Source: Brassica napus
Lineage: Eukaryota; Streptophyta; Magnoliopsida; Brassicales; Brassicaceae
Reading direction: 5' to 3'
DNA length: 64,000 nt
NCBI RefSeq assembly: GCF_020379485.1
Contig: NC_063439.1
Location: 25,916,098 to 25,980,097 of the forward strand
Shown: positions 15,001 through 26,568 of the stretch, piece by piece
How the letters are laid out: each line of letters starts with the position of its first letter
Numbering within the stretch: position 1 is the first letter of the stretch
Translations under genes and position numbers: made by a program
The notes under the pieces: model-generated
Database searches by the model: none
The model's input: the letters and a program-made list of their open reading frames with translations, nothing else
Told to the model about the DNA's origin: nothing

Positions 15001-18000
15001 AGCAGTTTTTAAGAAAATTATTTAAAAATACAACATATTGATGAAAAATTCTGAAAGAGTACTCAACTATCCACAAATATTCTTGTTATCCTAATTTCTA
15101 AATCACAAAACCCAAATAACCAATATTTCTCTAATAAATCAAAACTTTCCAAAAATAGCAGTTTTTAAGAAAATTATTTAAAAATACAACATATTGATGA
15201 AAAATTCTGAAAGAGTACTCAACTATCCACAAATATTCTTGTTATCCTAATTTCTAAATCACAAACCCTTAATCTACAGTATTTCTCTAATAAATGAAAA
15301 CTTTCCAAAAATAGCAGTTTTTAAGAAAATTATTTAAAAATACAACATATTGATGAAAAATTCTGAAAGAGTACTCAACTATCCACAAATATTCTTGTTA
15401 TCCTAATTTCTAAATCACAAAACCCAAATCAACAATATTTCTCTAATAAATGAAAACTTTCCAAAAATAGCAGTTTTTAAGAAAATTATTTAAAAATACA
15501 ACATATTGATGAAAAATTCTGAAAGAGTACTCAACTATCCACAAATATTCTTGTTATCCTAATTTCTAAATCACAAACCCAAATCAACAATATTTCTCTA
15601 ATAAATGAAAACTTTCCAAAATAGCAGTTTTTAAGAAAATTATTTAAAAATACAACATATTGATGAAAAATTCTGAAAGAGTACTCAACTAATATTCTTG
15701 TTATCCTAATTTCTAAATCACAAAACCCAAATCAACAATATTTCTCTAATAAATGAAAACTTTCCAAAATAGCAGTTTTTAAGAAAATTATTTAAAAATA
15801 CAACATATTGATGAAAAATTCTGAAAGAGTACTCAACTAATATTCTTGTTATCCTAATTTCTAAATCACAAAACCCAAATCAACATATTTCTCTAATAAA
15901 TGAAAACTTTCCAAAAATAGCAGTTTTTAAGAAAATTATTTAAAATACAACATATTGATGAAAATTCTGAAAGAGTACTCAACTATCCACAATATTCTTG
16001 TTATCCTAATTTCTAAATCACAAAACCCAAATCAACAATATTTCTCTAATAAATGAAAACTTTCCAAAAATAGCAGTTTTTAAGAAAATTATTTAAAAAT
16101 ACAACATATTGATGAAAAATTCTGAAAGAGTACTCAACTATCCACAAATATTCTTGTTATCCTAATTTCTAAATCACAAACCCTAAATCAACAATATTTC
16201 TCAAATAATGAAAACTTTCCAAAAATAGCAGTTTTTAAGAAAATTATTTAAAAATACAACATATTGATGAAAAATTCTGAAAGAGTACTCAACTATCCAC
16301 AAATATTCTTGTTATCCTAATTTCTAAATCACAAAACCAAATCAACAATATTTCTCTAATAAATGAAAACTTTCCAAAAATAGCAGTTTTTAAGAAAATT
16401 ATTTAAAAATACAACATATTGATGAAAAATTCTGAAAGAGTACTCAACTATCCACAAATATTCTTGTTATCCTAATTTATAAATCACAAACCCTAAATCA
16501 ACAATATTTCTCAAATAATGAAAACTTTCCAAAAATAGCAGTTTTTAAGAAAATTATTTAAAAATACAACATATTGATGAAAAATTCTGAAAGAGTACTC
16601 AACTATCCACAAATATTCTTGTTATCCTAATTTCTAAATCACAAACCCAAATAACAATATTTCTCTAATAAATGAAAACTTTCCAAAAATAGCAGTTTTT
16701 AAGAAATTATTTAAAAATACAACATATTGATGAAAAATTCTGAAAGAGTACTCAACTATCCACAAATATTCTTGTTATCCTAATTTCTAAATCACAAACC
16801 TTAATCTACAGTATTTCTCTAATAAATGAAAACTTTCCAGAAATAGCAGTTTTTAAGAAAATTATTTAAAAATACAACATATTGATGAAAAATTCTGAAA
16901 GAGTACTCAACTATCCACAAATATTCTTGTTATCCTAATTTCTAAATCACAAACCCAAATCAACAATATTTCTCAAATAATGAAAACTTTCCAAAAATAG
17001 CAGTTTTTAAGAAAATTATTTAAAAATACAACATATTGATGAAAAATTCTGAAAGAGTACTCAACTATCCACAAATATTCTTGTTATCCTAATTTCTAAA
17101 TCACAAAACCCAAATCAACAATATTTCTCTAATAAATGAAAACTTTCCAAAAATAGCAGTTTTTAAGAAAATTATTTAAAAATACAACATATTGATGAAA
17201 AATTCTGAAAGAGTACTCAACTAATATTCTTGTTATCCTAATTTCTAAATCACAAAACCCAAATCAACAATATTTCTCTAATAAATGAAAACTTTCCAAA
17301 AATAGCAGTTTTTAAGAAAATTATTTAAAAATACAACATATTGATGAAAAATTCTGAAAGAGTACTCAACTAATATTCTTGTTATCCTAATTTCTAAATC
17401 ACAAAACCCAAATCAACAATATTTCTCTAATAAATGAAAACTTTCCAAAAATAGCAGTTTTTAAGAAAATTATTTAAAAATACAACATATTGATGAAAAA
17501 TTCTGAAAGAGTACTCAACTATCCACAAATATTCTTGTTATCCTAATTTCTAAATCACAAACCCTTAATCTACAGTATTTCTCTAATAAATGAAAACTTT
17601 CCAAAAATAGCAGTTTTTAAGAAAATTATTTAAAAATACAACATATTGATGAAAAATTCTGAAAGAGTACTCAACTATCCACAAATATTCTTGTTATCCT
17701 AATTTCTAAATCACAAAACCCAAATCAACAATATTTCTCTAATAAATGAAAACTTTCCAAAATAACAGTTTTTAAGAAAATTATTTAAAAATACAACATA
17801 TTGATGAAAAATTCTGAAAGAGTACTCAACTATCCACAAATATTCTTGTTATCCTAATTTCTAAATCACAAAACCCAAATCAACAATATTTCTCTAATAA
17901 ATGAAAACTTTCCAAAAATAGCAGTTTTTAAGAAAATTATTTAAAAATACAACATATTGATGAAAAATTCTGAAAGAGTACTCAACTATCCACAAATATT

Positions 18001-21000
18001 CTTGTTATCCTAATTTCTAAATCACAAACCCTTAATATACAGTATTTCTCTAATAAATGAAAACTTTCCAAAAATAACAGTTTTAAAAAAATTATTTAAA
18101 AATACAACATATTGATGAAAAATTCTGAAAGAGTACTCAACTATCCACAAATATTCTTGTTATCCTAATTTCTAAATCACAAAACCCAAATCAACAATAT
18201 TTCTCTAATAAATGAAAACTTTCCAAAAATAGCAGTTTTTAAGAAAATTATTTAAAAATACAACATATTGATGAAAAATTCTGAAAGAGTACTCAACTAT
18301 CCACAAATATTCTTGTTATCCTAATTTCTAAATCACAAACCCTTAATATCCAGTATTTCTCTAATAAATGAAAACTTTCCAAAAATAGCAGTTTTTAAGA
18401 AAATTATTTAAAAATACAACATATTGATGAAAAATTCTGAAAGAGTACTCAACTATCCACAAATATTCTTGTTATCCTAATTTCTAAATCACAAACCCAA
18501 ATCAACAATATTTTTCTAATAAATGAAAACTTTCCAAAAATAGCAGTTTTTAAGAAAATTATTTAAAAATACAACATATTGATGAAAAATTCTGAAAGAG
18601 TACTCAACTATCCACAAATATTATTGTTATCCTAATTTCTAAATCACAAACCCTAAATCTACAGTATTTCTTTAATAAATGAAAACTTTCCAAAAATAGC
18701 AGTTTTTAAGAAAATTATTTAAAAATACAACATATTGATGAAAAATTCTGAAAGAGTACTCAACTATCCACAAATATTATTGTTATCCTAATTTCTAAAT
18801 CACAAACCCTTAATCTACAGTATTTCTCTAATAAATGAAAACTTTCCAGAAATAGCAGTTTTTAAGAAAATTATTTAAAAAATACAACATATTGATGAAA
18901 AATTCTGAAAGAGTACTCAATTATCCACAAATATTATTGTTATCCTAATTTCTAAATCACAAACCATTAATCTACAGTATTTCTCTAATAAATGAAAATT
19001 TTCTAAAAATGGCAGTTTTTAAGAAAATTATTTAAAAATACTACATATTAATGAAAAATTCTGAAAGAGTAGTCAACTATCCACAAATATTCTTGTTATC
19101 CTAATTTCTAAATCACAAACCCTTAATATACAGTATTTCTCTAATAAATGAAAACTTTCCAAAAATAACAGTTTTACGAAAATTATTTAAAAATACAACA
19201 TATTGATGAAAAATTCTGAAAGAGTACTCAACTATCCACAAATATTCTTGTTATCCTAATTTCTAAATCACAAAACCCAAATCAACAATATTTCTCTAAT
19301 AAATGAAAACTTTCCAAAAATAGCAGTTTTTAAGAAAATTATTTAAAAATACAACATATTGATGAAAAATTCTGAAAGAGTACTCAACTATCCACAAATA
19401 TTGTTGTTATCCTAATTTCTAAATCACAAACCCTTAATATCCAGTATTTCTCTAATAAATGAAAACTTTCCAAAAATAGCAGTTTTTAAGAAAATTATTT
19501 AAAAATACAACATATTGATGAAAAATTCTGAAAGAGTACTCAACTATCCACAAATATTCTTGTTATCCTAATTTCTAAATCACAAAACTCAAATCAACAA
19601 TATTTCTCTAATAAATGAAAACTTTCTAAAAATAGCAGTTTTTAAGAAAATTATTTAAAAATACAACATATTGATGAAAAATTCTGAAAGAGTACTCAAC
19701 TAATATTCTTGTTATCCTAATTTCTAAATCACAAAACCCAAATCAACAATATTTCTCTAATAAATCAAAACTTTCCAAAAATAGCAGTTTTTAAGAAAAT
19801 TATTTAAAAATACAACATATTGATGAAAAATTCTGAAAGAGTACTCAACTAATATTCTTGTTATCCTAATTTCTAAATCACAAAACCCAAATCAACAATA
19901 TTTCTCTAATAAATGAAAACTTTCCAAAAATAGCAGTTTTTAAGAAAATTATTTAAAAATACAACATATTGATGAAAAATTCTGAAAGAGTACTCAACTA
20001 TCCACAAATATTCTTGTTATCCTAATTTCTAAATCACAAACCCTTAATATCCAGTATTTCTCTAATAAATGAAAACTTTCCAAAAATAGCAGTTTTTAAG
20101 AAAATTATTTAAAAATACAACATATTGATGAAAAATTCTGAAAGAGTACTCAACTATCCACAAATATTCTTGTTATCCTAATTTCTAAATCACAAAACCC
20201 AAATCAACAATATTTTTCTAATAAATGAAAACTTTCCAAAATAGCAGTTTTTAAGAAAATTATTTAAAAATACAACATATTGATGAAAAATTCTGAAAGA
20301 GTACTCAACTATCCACAAATATTCTTGTTATCCTAATTTCTAAATCACAAAACCCAAATCAACAATATTTCTCCAATAAATGAAAACTTTCCAAAATTAG
20401 CAGTTTTTAAGAAAATTATTTAAAAATACAACATATTGATGAAATATTCTGAGAGAATTCTCAACTATCCACAAATATTCTTGTTATCCTAATTTCTAAA
20501 TCACAAAACCCAAATCAACAATATTTCTCTAATAAATGAAAACTTTCCAAAAATAGCAGTTTTTAAGAAAATTATTTAAAAATACAACATATTGATGAAA
20601 AATTCTGAAAGAGTACTCAACTATCACAAATATTATTGTTATCCTAATTTCTAAATCACAAACCCTAAATCTACAGTATTTGTCTAATAAGTGAAAACTT
20701 TCCAAAAATAGCAGTTTTTAAGAAAATTATTTAAAAATACAACCTATTGATGAAAATCTCTGAAAAAAATACTCAACTATCCAAAATTATTCTTGTTATC
20801 CTAATTTCTTAATCACAAACCCTAATCTACAGTATTTCTCTAGAAAATGAAAACTTTCCAAAAATAGCAATTTTTAAGAAACTTATTTAAAAATACAACA
20901 TATTGATGAAAAATTCTTAAAGAATACTCATCTATCTAAAAATATTCTTGTTATCCGAATTTCTAAATCACAAACTCAAATCTACAATATCCTCAAAAAA

Positions 21001-21320
21001 TGAAAACTTTCCAAAAATAACATTTTTTAATAAAATTATTTAAAAATACAACATATTGATAAATAACTTAGAAAGAATACTCATTTATCTACAAATATTC
21101 TTGTTATCCTAATTTCTAAATCACAAACCCTAATATACAATATTTCTCTAATAAATGAAAACTTTCCAAAAATATCAGTTTTTAAGAAAATTATTTAGAA
21201 ATACAGCATATTCATGAAAAACTATGAAAAAATGCTCAACTATCCACAAATATTTTTGTTATCCTAATTTCTAAATCGCAAACTCAAATCTACAGCATTT
21301 CTCTAAAAAATGAAAACGTT
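1..21320. repeat. Satellite array, ~155-bp monomer, about 135-140 copies
   Basis: Head-to-tail tandem repeats fill the window from its first base. Counting from the recurring motif AATAGCAGTTTTTAAG, monomers begin at 1, 156, 280 (a copy shortened by about 31 bp), 435 and 590, giving a modal period of 155 bp. The unit is AT-rich (roughly a quarter G+C). It has a conserved core (GAGTACTCAACTATCCACAA) and a variable stretch around AAATCACAAACCC(A/T)AATC(A/T)ACA. All copies lie in one orientation. Copies are near-identical in the interior and decay over the last four or five monomers (20,640-21,320). The array starts outside the window, so its full size is unknown. No coding potential is seen; the open frames of about 70 codons inside it are repeat artefacts. 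I do not recognise the monomer as a named crucifer satellite, and 155 bp is shorter than the ~178-bp centromeric class. Confidence 0.97.
14400..14499. other. Assembly gap (100 N) inside the satellite
   Basis: Exactly 100 Ns, the conventional placeholder for a gap of unknown size. The array continues on both sides in the same orientation. The first monomers right of the gap (14,500-14,640) carry several extra small indels, as expected of low-quality contig ends. True array length therefore cannot be taken from these coordinates. Confidence 0.98.
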
Positions 21321-22183
21321 CATAAGTTCGAGCTTAGTGTCTTCATGGAGAATATCAGAAGACGCTATCCAATACCTTGTCACGATGTATACAGCACACA
21401 ACTGTAACTACAAACAGAGATGTTATCTCAAATAACCAATCAGAAGGTTATCAAGATTTGGCACTTGGATGTTGCAAAAGACAAATTAAAAGACAAAATA
21501 TTGCTTGTCGTTCTTGATGATGTGGACCTTGTGATGCAACTCGATGCACTGGCTAAAGAAGCTCGTTGGTTTGGTCCTGGAAGTCGGATTATCATCACAA
21601 CACAAGATAAAAGAGTTTTTCATATGACATGGGATTAACCATATACATGAGGTGGGTTTCCCATCTGACGGTAAGGCTCTTAAAATATTCGGCATGTATG
21701 TGTTTGCTCAAAAGTCGCCGTATTATGGTTTTGAGAGCCTTGCTAGGAAAGTTACACAACTTGCCGGTAACCTCCCTCTGGGACTAATGGTTATGGGATC
21801 TTATTTCCGAGGAATGTCGAGGCATGAGTGGGAAATGGAACTACTAAGGTTATGGACTAGCTAGCCTTAACGGAGAAATTGAAAGCATTTTGAAGTTCAG
21901 TTATGATGCTTTATGTGATGAAGATAAAGATTTATTTATCTATATATCATGTTTCTTCAACGACGTATGGATTGAAAGAGTCGAAGAATTTCTAGCAGAG
22001 AATTTTTCTAACCTGAGATATGGTCTTCATGTTTTAGATGATAGATCTCTCATATCTATCGACCGTGGATGGATAAGTATTAGAGAATATAAGTATTAGT
22101 ATTAGTTATACTCGGTCGAGCGAGTCAATTACGACCTATATACCCGGTCGGGTAGGGTTAATATTAATTAGGGGTTTAACTTA

Positions 22184-24919
22184 TTATGATCTGGGCTCTG
22201 ATACCATGTTAGATTCAGGTATTATATCAGTAGGAGGAGTCGTGGAAGGGAGCAGCACGTCGTCTGTATCATTGTCAGTAAAAGGGGTATCAGCAAGTGG
22301 ATTATACTCGAACTCAGAGACACTCGCTGTATCATCAAAGGTGATCCCCTGATCCGCTGACTTGCTCCCCCTGTCCTCTGATATGCTCCCCCTGTCCACT
22401 GATGTACTCACCTTATCTTTATTTTCAGGAGTAACGGGAGCAAGCAACCAATCATCATCTTCAAACTGAGATGACGAAGCAGCTGGAGCCGCAGGTAGTG
22501 GTGAAGAAGAGACGAAAGTCGAATATGGAAACTCATTTTCGTGAAACACAACATCTCTAGACATGAAAAATTTCTGTGACTCAAGATCAAAGACCTTCCA
22601 TCCTTTCTTTCCAAACGGGTAGCCAACAAAAATACATTTACGACTTCGTTCTGAGAACTTATCCTTGCTCCTAGATCGATGGTGTGTGTAACACAGACTT
22701 CCAAACACTCGCAAATTCTCATACGATGGCTTGAAGCCATATAAGACTTCATACGGAGACTTCCCATGAAGGACATCAGACGGCGTAAAATTTATCAGAT
22801 GTGCCGCTGTCAGTACTGCTTCTCCCCAGAACCGCACAGGGAGCTTGGCCTGAAACAACAGAGAACGTGAGACATTGAGTATGTGTCTGTGTTTACGCTC
22901 CACTCGTCCATTTTGCTGTGGAGTCTCAACACAAGATGTCTGATGAAGGATCCCATTGTCTCGAAAATAACCAGCTAAACACATGAACTCGGTTCCATTA
23001 TCTGTTCGAACCGTTTGAACTTGTTTACCAAATTGTTTCTCTGCCATTGTACAGAAATTTGGTAGAACTTTCTTAACTTCCGACTTCTCAAGTAACAGAT
23101 GAACCCACACTGCTCTCGAGTGATCGTCCACAATGGTAAGAAAATAAACAGCCCCACACGAGGATGGTACTCTGTAGGGACCCCAGACATCGCAATGAAT
23201 CAAAGAAAAACACTGAACTGCTTTATTAGAACTTCCATAAAAAATCTCTCTTGTCTGTTTGGCCCTCAAACAAATGTCACACGGACGAGGAACCAAAGTC
23301 TTATTATTTGAAAAACTCATAGGTAAAAACGATAACACTGAAAACGATGGATGCCCAAGCCTTTGATGCCACAAATTCTGATCAACTGAACCAGACACTC
23401 GATGAGCTTCAGCAGCAACGACATCCTTGAAATGATAAACCCCACCATGCTCTTCACCGGCTCCAATCAGGTTCCTGGTGAAACGGTCCTGTAAAACACA
23501 CAACGTATCAGACAACAAGGCAAAACAGTTTGTTTGCTTCAATAATCTCGAAAAAGAGATCAAAGAACAATTCAGATTGGGAACAAATAGGACGTCATGA
23601 AGAGTAATCTTGTCTGAGATAGACAAAAACCCTATATGAGTCGCAAGAGTAGAATTCCCATCAGCAAAGTTAACAGAACATGGTGAGATTCGTTTAATCT
23701 CTGTCATAAGAGTAATGTTTCCTGTCATGTGATGTGAGGCTCCAGTGTCGAGGATGATATCACCAATAATTGTCTTACCAGCTAGTTTCTGAGTATTACC
23801 GTTGCTTGACTTTTCTTCTATCATTTGCGTCAGTGTGTTCCATTGTTCTGGTGTGAATTCAGGAAACACAGACGCATTTGCAGTTGTCGCATGAGCCTTG
23901 CCGGTTCCTTTGTTTTGATTATCAGCACCACGACCTCTGCCTCCAGAGGAGTTATAGTCACGACGACCTCCTCTGTTTCCACCTCGACCAGTACCTCTAT
24001 TTGAAGCACGTTCCTCCCACCAATCAGGAAAACCAACTAACTGCCAGCAATTTGATTTCTCATGACCTGAACGGCCACAATGAGAACACTGAAGACTCCC
24101 TTGTCGAGGACGATTCTGAGTTGATTCTGTACTTCCTCGTGACGTTGGTGACTGAGCAGCTGCGTCATGTCGAGTAGTAAAACCAATCGCAGATTGTTGT
24201 TGCTCTTGATCTCTTTTTGACAAAAGTCGCTGCTCTTCTCGAATAATCTTTGCATAGACTTCACCAATATCAAGAGTTGTATCCGAAGCAATAATTCCGG
24301 AACAAATACCACCAAAACGTGAGTCATCAAGACCCATTAAGAACTGATGAACTCTCTCTTCTTCACGTTCTTCTTCAAACTTCTGTTCTGCTCCACAGGA
24401 GCAATTTAACAATGGCTTGTACTTAGCCAATTCCTCCCACATAGTAGACAAACGTCCAAAATACTCCAATACTGTCTGACCATCTTGACGACAAGCAGCG
24501 ATTTGTGCTTTCAGTGAGTGCACACGCACCTTGTTACCAACAGAGAATCTCTTCTTCAAATTCTCCCACAACTTGTGGGAATCCGAGATAAACGTGACTG
24601 TTGAACGAACACGAGGCTCAATCGATGAACGTATCCATCCAACTATCATGGAGTTCACTGATTGCCAAAGCTCGAAGTCAGAATCACCCGCGGATGGCTT
24701 AACTATCAATCCGTCGATAAACCCGATCTTCCTCTTAGCTTGAAGAGCATTGATCATCTCCGTTGACCATTCATTATAGTTTTCACCAGTAAGAGTCACC
24801 GAGGTGATGAGAGTTCCCGGATTGTCTGAAGCATGCAACGAATATGGAGATGGAATGAATGATTTGGAGACCGAAGTACCCGACAGAGGGGTCTTAGTAG
24901 ACGCACTTTCTTCAGCCAT
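22184..24919 (-). CDS. Copia gag-protease-integrase polyprotein, lacking reverse transcriptase
   Basis: An uninterrupted frame of 911 codons. Order of domains: a copia-type N-terminal gag (residues ~25-235, with LTGENYNEW), a CCHC zinc knuckle (CSHCGRSGHEKSNC, ~278-291), an aspartic protease (DTGAS, ~391-395), the GAG-pre-integrase zinc region (WHQRLGHPS ... CDICLRAK, ~517-553) and an integrase core. The likely integrase catalytic triad is D577 (CDVWGP), D640 (RTDNGTEF) and E674 (GRVE). The frame then enters the low-complexity linker that normally precedes reverse transcriptase and stops. Its last codons (SNMVSEPRS) read through a second sequence identical to the tRNA-Met primer binding site. 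A complete copia polyprotein is about 1,300-1,450 residues, so roughly the last third is missing. The frame is otherwise undamaged, so the truncation may predate insertion. Confidence 0.88.
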   Translation of the reverse strand: MAEESASTKTPLSGTSVSKSFIPSPYSLHASDNPGTLITSVTLTGENYNEWSTEMINALQAKRKIGFIDGLIVKPSAGDSDFELWQSVNSMIVGWIRSSIEPRVRSTVTFISDSHKLWENLKKRFSVGNKVRVHSLKAQIAACRQDGQTVLEYFGRLSTMWEELAKYKPLLNCSCGAEQKFEEEREEERVHQFLMGLDDSRFGGICSGIIASDTTLDIGEVYAKIIREEQRLLSKRDQEQQQSAIGFTTRHDAAAQSPTSRGSTESTQNRPRQGSLQCSHCGRSGHEKSNCWQLVGFPDWWEERASNRGTGRGGNRGGRRDYNSSGGRGRGADNQNKGTGKAHATTANASVFPEFTPEQWNTLTQMIEEKSSNGNTQKLAGKTIIGDIILDTGASHHMTGNITLMTEIKRISPCSVNFADGNSTLATHIGFLSISDKITLHDVLFVPNLNCSLISFSRLLKQTNCFALLSDTLCVLQDRFTRNLIGAGEEHGGVYHFKDVVAAEAHRVSGSVDQNLWHQRLGHPSFSVLSFLPMSFSNNKTLVPRPCDICLRAKQTREIFYGSSNKAVQCFSLIHCDVWGPYRVPSSCGAVYFLTIVDDHSRAVWVHLLLEKSEVKKVLPNFCTMAEKQFGKQVQTVRTDNGTEFMCLAGYFRDNGILHQTSCVETPQQNGRVERKHRHILNVSRSLLFQAKLPVRFWGEAVLTAAHLINFTPSDVLHGKSPYEVLYGFKPSYENLRVFGSLCYTHHRSRSKDKFSERSRKCIFVGYPFGKKGWKVFDLESQKFFMSRDVVFHENEFPYSTFVSSSPLPAAPAASSSQFEDDDWLLAPVTPENKDKVSTSVDRGSISEDRGSKSADQGITFDDTASVSEFEYNPLADTPFTDNDTDDVLLPSTTPPTDIIPESNMVSEPRS
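22195..22206 (-). other. Second tRNA-Met primer-binding-site sequence at the wrong end of the copia element
   Basis: The same 12 bp as at 24,972-24,983 (TGGTATCAGAGC on the minus strand), again preceded on that strand by a CA-ending, LTR-like end (CTAACA). It sits inside the last codons of the truncated polyprotein. About 115 bp of unrelated leader-like sequence follow, reaching the left terminus of the element. Confidence 0.7.
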
Positions 24920-24971
24920 AACAAATTTTAACGAAAAAAAAAAAAACTTTAAATCTAGGTCTCAGAAAAGT

Positions 24972-24983
24972 GCTCTGATACCA
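24972..24983 (-). other. Copia primer binding site (initiator Met-tRNA type)
   Basis: The minus strand reads TGGTATCAGAGC immediately after the LTR. This is the complement of the 3' end of plant initiator methionine tRNA and the usual primer site of plant copia elements. It confirms the orientation of the element. Confidence 0.85.
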
Positions 24984-25153
24984 TGTAAAACCAGTCACAA
25001 AGAGAAGAATGTTCTGTGTTATTATTACGTTTGTAAGATGTACAATATATATACAGGAGATGCCATCCTTATCCTGAGTACAATAGAACTTATCTAATGA
25101 CTCTATGAGATATCTCTAACTATACATCATTATCCTTAATATATTCTCTAATA
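24984..25153 (-). repeat. 5' LTR of the copia element (170 bp)
   Basis: Read on the minus strand it begins TATTAGAGAATATATTAA and ends ...GGTTTTACA directly before the primer binding site. A canonical start would be TG; the observed TA is a single transition. No second copy of this LTR is seen at the other end of the element. Confidence 0.7.
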
Positions 25154-25565
25154 ATAAGGATGCATAATTTGCTAGCACGTTTGGGTAGAGAAGTTGTTCG
25201 TAAACAATCAATTCATGGCCTCGGGCAGCGGCAGTTTTTGGTTGATAGAGAGACATGCCGAATACTGAGTAACTATACACCGGTAAGTTTTCACTGCAGT
25301 GTAATTACTCCTTAGTAAAATATTTTTAATAACTAACCATAGTTACTTATGTAGGTTTTTTTCTCAGTGTAGTATAAATGTAATAGGCATAGATTGTGAA
25401 TATGCTGAGATCGAGGATGGGTTATATAAAAATGACAAAGCCTTTGAAAAAATGAGTAATCTCCAATTCTTAAGGATCAGTGATACTCACCCAAGAATGC
25501 ACTTACCACAAAGTTTGAAATACTTGCCTCGGACACTTTAGATTATTAGATTGGGATGGTTTCCC

Positions 25566-25582
25566 TTTTTTTTTTGAACAAC
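25566..25582 (-). mobile_element. Poly-A retroposon stub with 16-bp target duplication
   Basis: A 17-bp insert, minus strand GTTGTTCA followed by an A run, is flanked by perfect direct repeats ATTGGGATGGTTTCCC at 25,550-25,565 and 25,583-25,598. It interrupts an LRR exon of the TNL relic. Size of duplication and terminal A run fit LINE-type target-primed insertion that was truncated almost at once. Confidence 0.65.
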
Positions 25583-25777
25583 ATTGGGATGGTTTCCCAA
25601 AGACATGTTTGCCTCCTAATCTCAGTCCAGAGTTCCTCGTGGAAATATACATGCCTTCCAGTAATCTTGAGAAACTGTGGGAAGGAAGTCAAGTAAGTAT
25701 AATTCAACAAAAATCTCAATTGTACTCTATAAAAATCAGTCTTCATGAAAGCAGTATGTGATAAGCGGGCAATAGTT

Positions 25778-26115
25778 CAATGTTTAACGCCTAGAACGAT
25801 TAATTGGATTTATAGATTATAAATTAGGCGTTTAGGTATTTATAAATTATAACAATATACTTAATATATGTAATGTTGTACATTAAATATCATTACTCAA
25901 AATGATAAAATTCATACTATTTTGTTTTCATATGATTCTGTACTATAATATACTGATTATTAAAATTTATGAATAATAAATTGTATATTATTTATTATTG
26001 TAACCTTGTAATTGTCTAGGCCGTTTAAAAAGCAGTCGTCAAAATTTCACATGGTCTAACACATGAGCCTAAACGGCCGCCTAAAATTCTTTTAAAACGT
26101 TTTTTTAGAACACTG
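25778..26115. mobile_element. Probable decayed hAT-like MITE in a TNL intron
   Basis: The ends CAATGTTTAACGCCTAG and, on the opposite strand, CAGTGTTCTAAAAAAACG are imperfect inverted repeats. GCCTAG/GGCGTTTAGG and GGCCGTTTAA/CCTAAACGGCCGCC motifs of the kind seen in crucifer MITEs lie just inside. It sits between a TNL donor (~25,694) and acceptor (~26,141). I could not find a matching 8-bp target duplication, so the limits are approximate. Confidence 0.4.
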
Positions 26116-26568
26116 ATGAATATGTTTTTTCTTTTTGTATAGACAATTACAAATCTCAAGCGGATATATCTGAGGGATTCCGAAAACCTTAAAAGGCTGC
26201 ACAAAGCTAGAATCTCTTCCGATCAATATCAACATGGAATCTCTAAGAGAAGTTGATCTCACATGATTGTTCATCGCTGAAAACATTTCCTAAGATTTCA
26301 ACGAACATTGAACGCCTCAAGATCAAGGGAACCGCAATAGAAGACATTCCTTCATCGATCTGGTCTCATCTTCATCACTTGGCTATGCTATACAGTGAGA
26401 ACCTTGGGAAGTCCCGGAATGCTTTTGGTCTCATCCCGGTGCAATGCTTGTGTGATAAGAGAATACGAGAACTATCTCCATGGATAAAGGAAATGTCTCA
26501 TCTACGTAAACTTGTAATCAGTGGATGCACAAAGCTAGTTTCACTCCGGCAGCTTCCTGGCTCCTTAC

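Larger units (their letters stand above)
22078..25153 (-). mobile_element. Truncated Ty1/copia retrotransposon inserted in the TNL relic
   Basis: The element interrupts the TNL frame exactly between the codons for ...DRGWI and RMHNLL. The 5-bp target duplication ATAAG lies at 22,073-22,077 and 25,154-25,158, and deleting the insert plus one ATAAG restores the TNL frame. The outer 14 bp are a perfect inverted pair: TATTAGAGAATATA at 22,078-22,091 and its complement at 25,140-25,153. The right side holds a 5' LTR and a primer binding site, both read on the minus strand. The left side does not hold the matching LTR. Gag, protease and integrase are present, but reverse transcriptase and RNase H are absent, so this copy is not autonomous. 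LTR size and domain order fit a copia element with short LTRs; I cannot assign the lineage further. Confidence 0.88.

Noticed and set aside
1..21320. CRISPR-like regular repeat array
   Set aside because: Monomers abut with no unique spacers, the unit is 155 bp, and the surrounding DNA is a plant nuclear genome.
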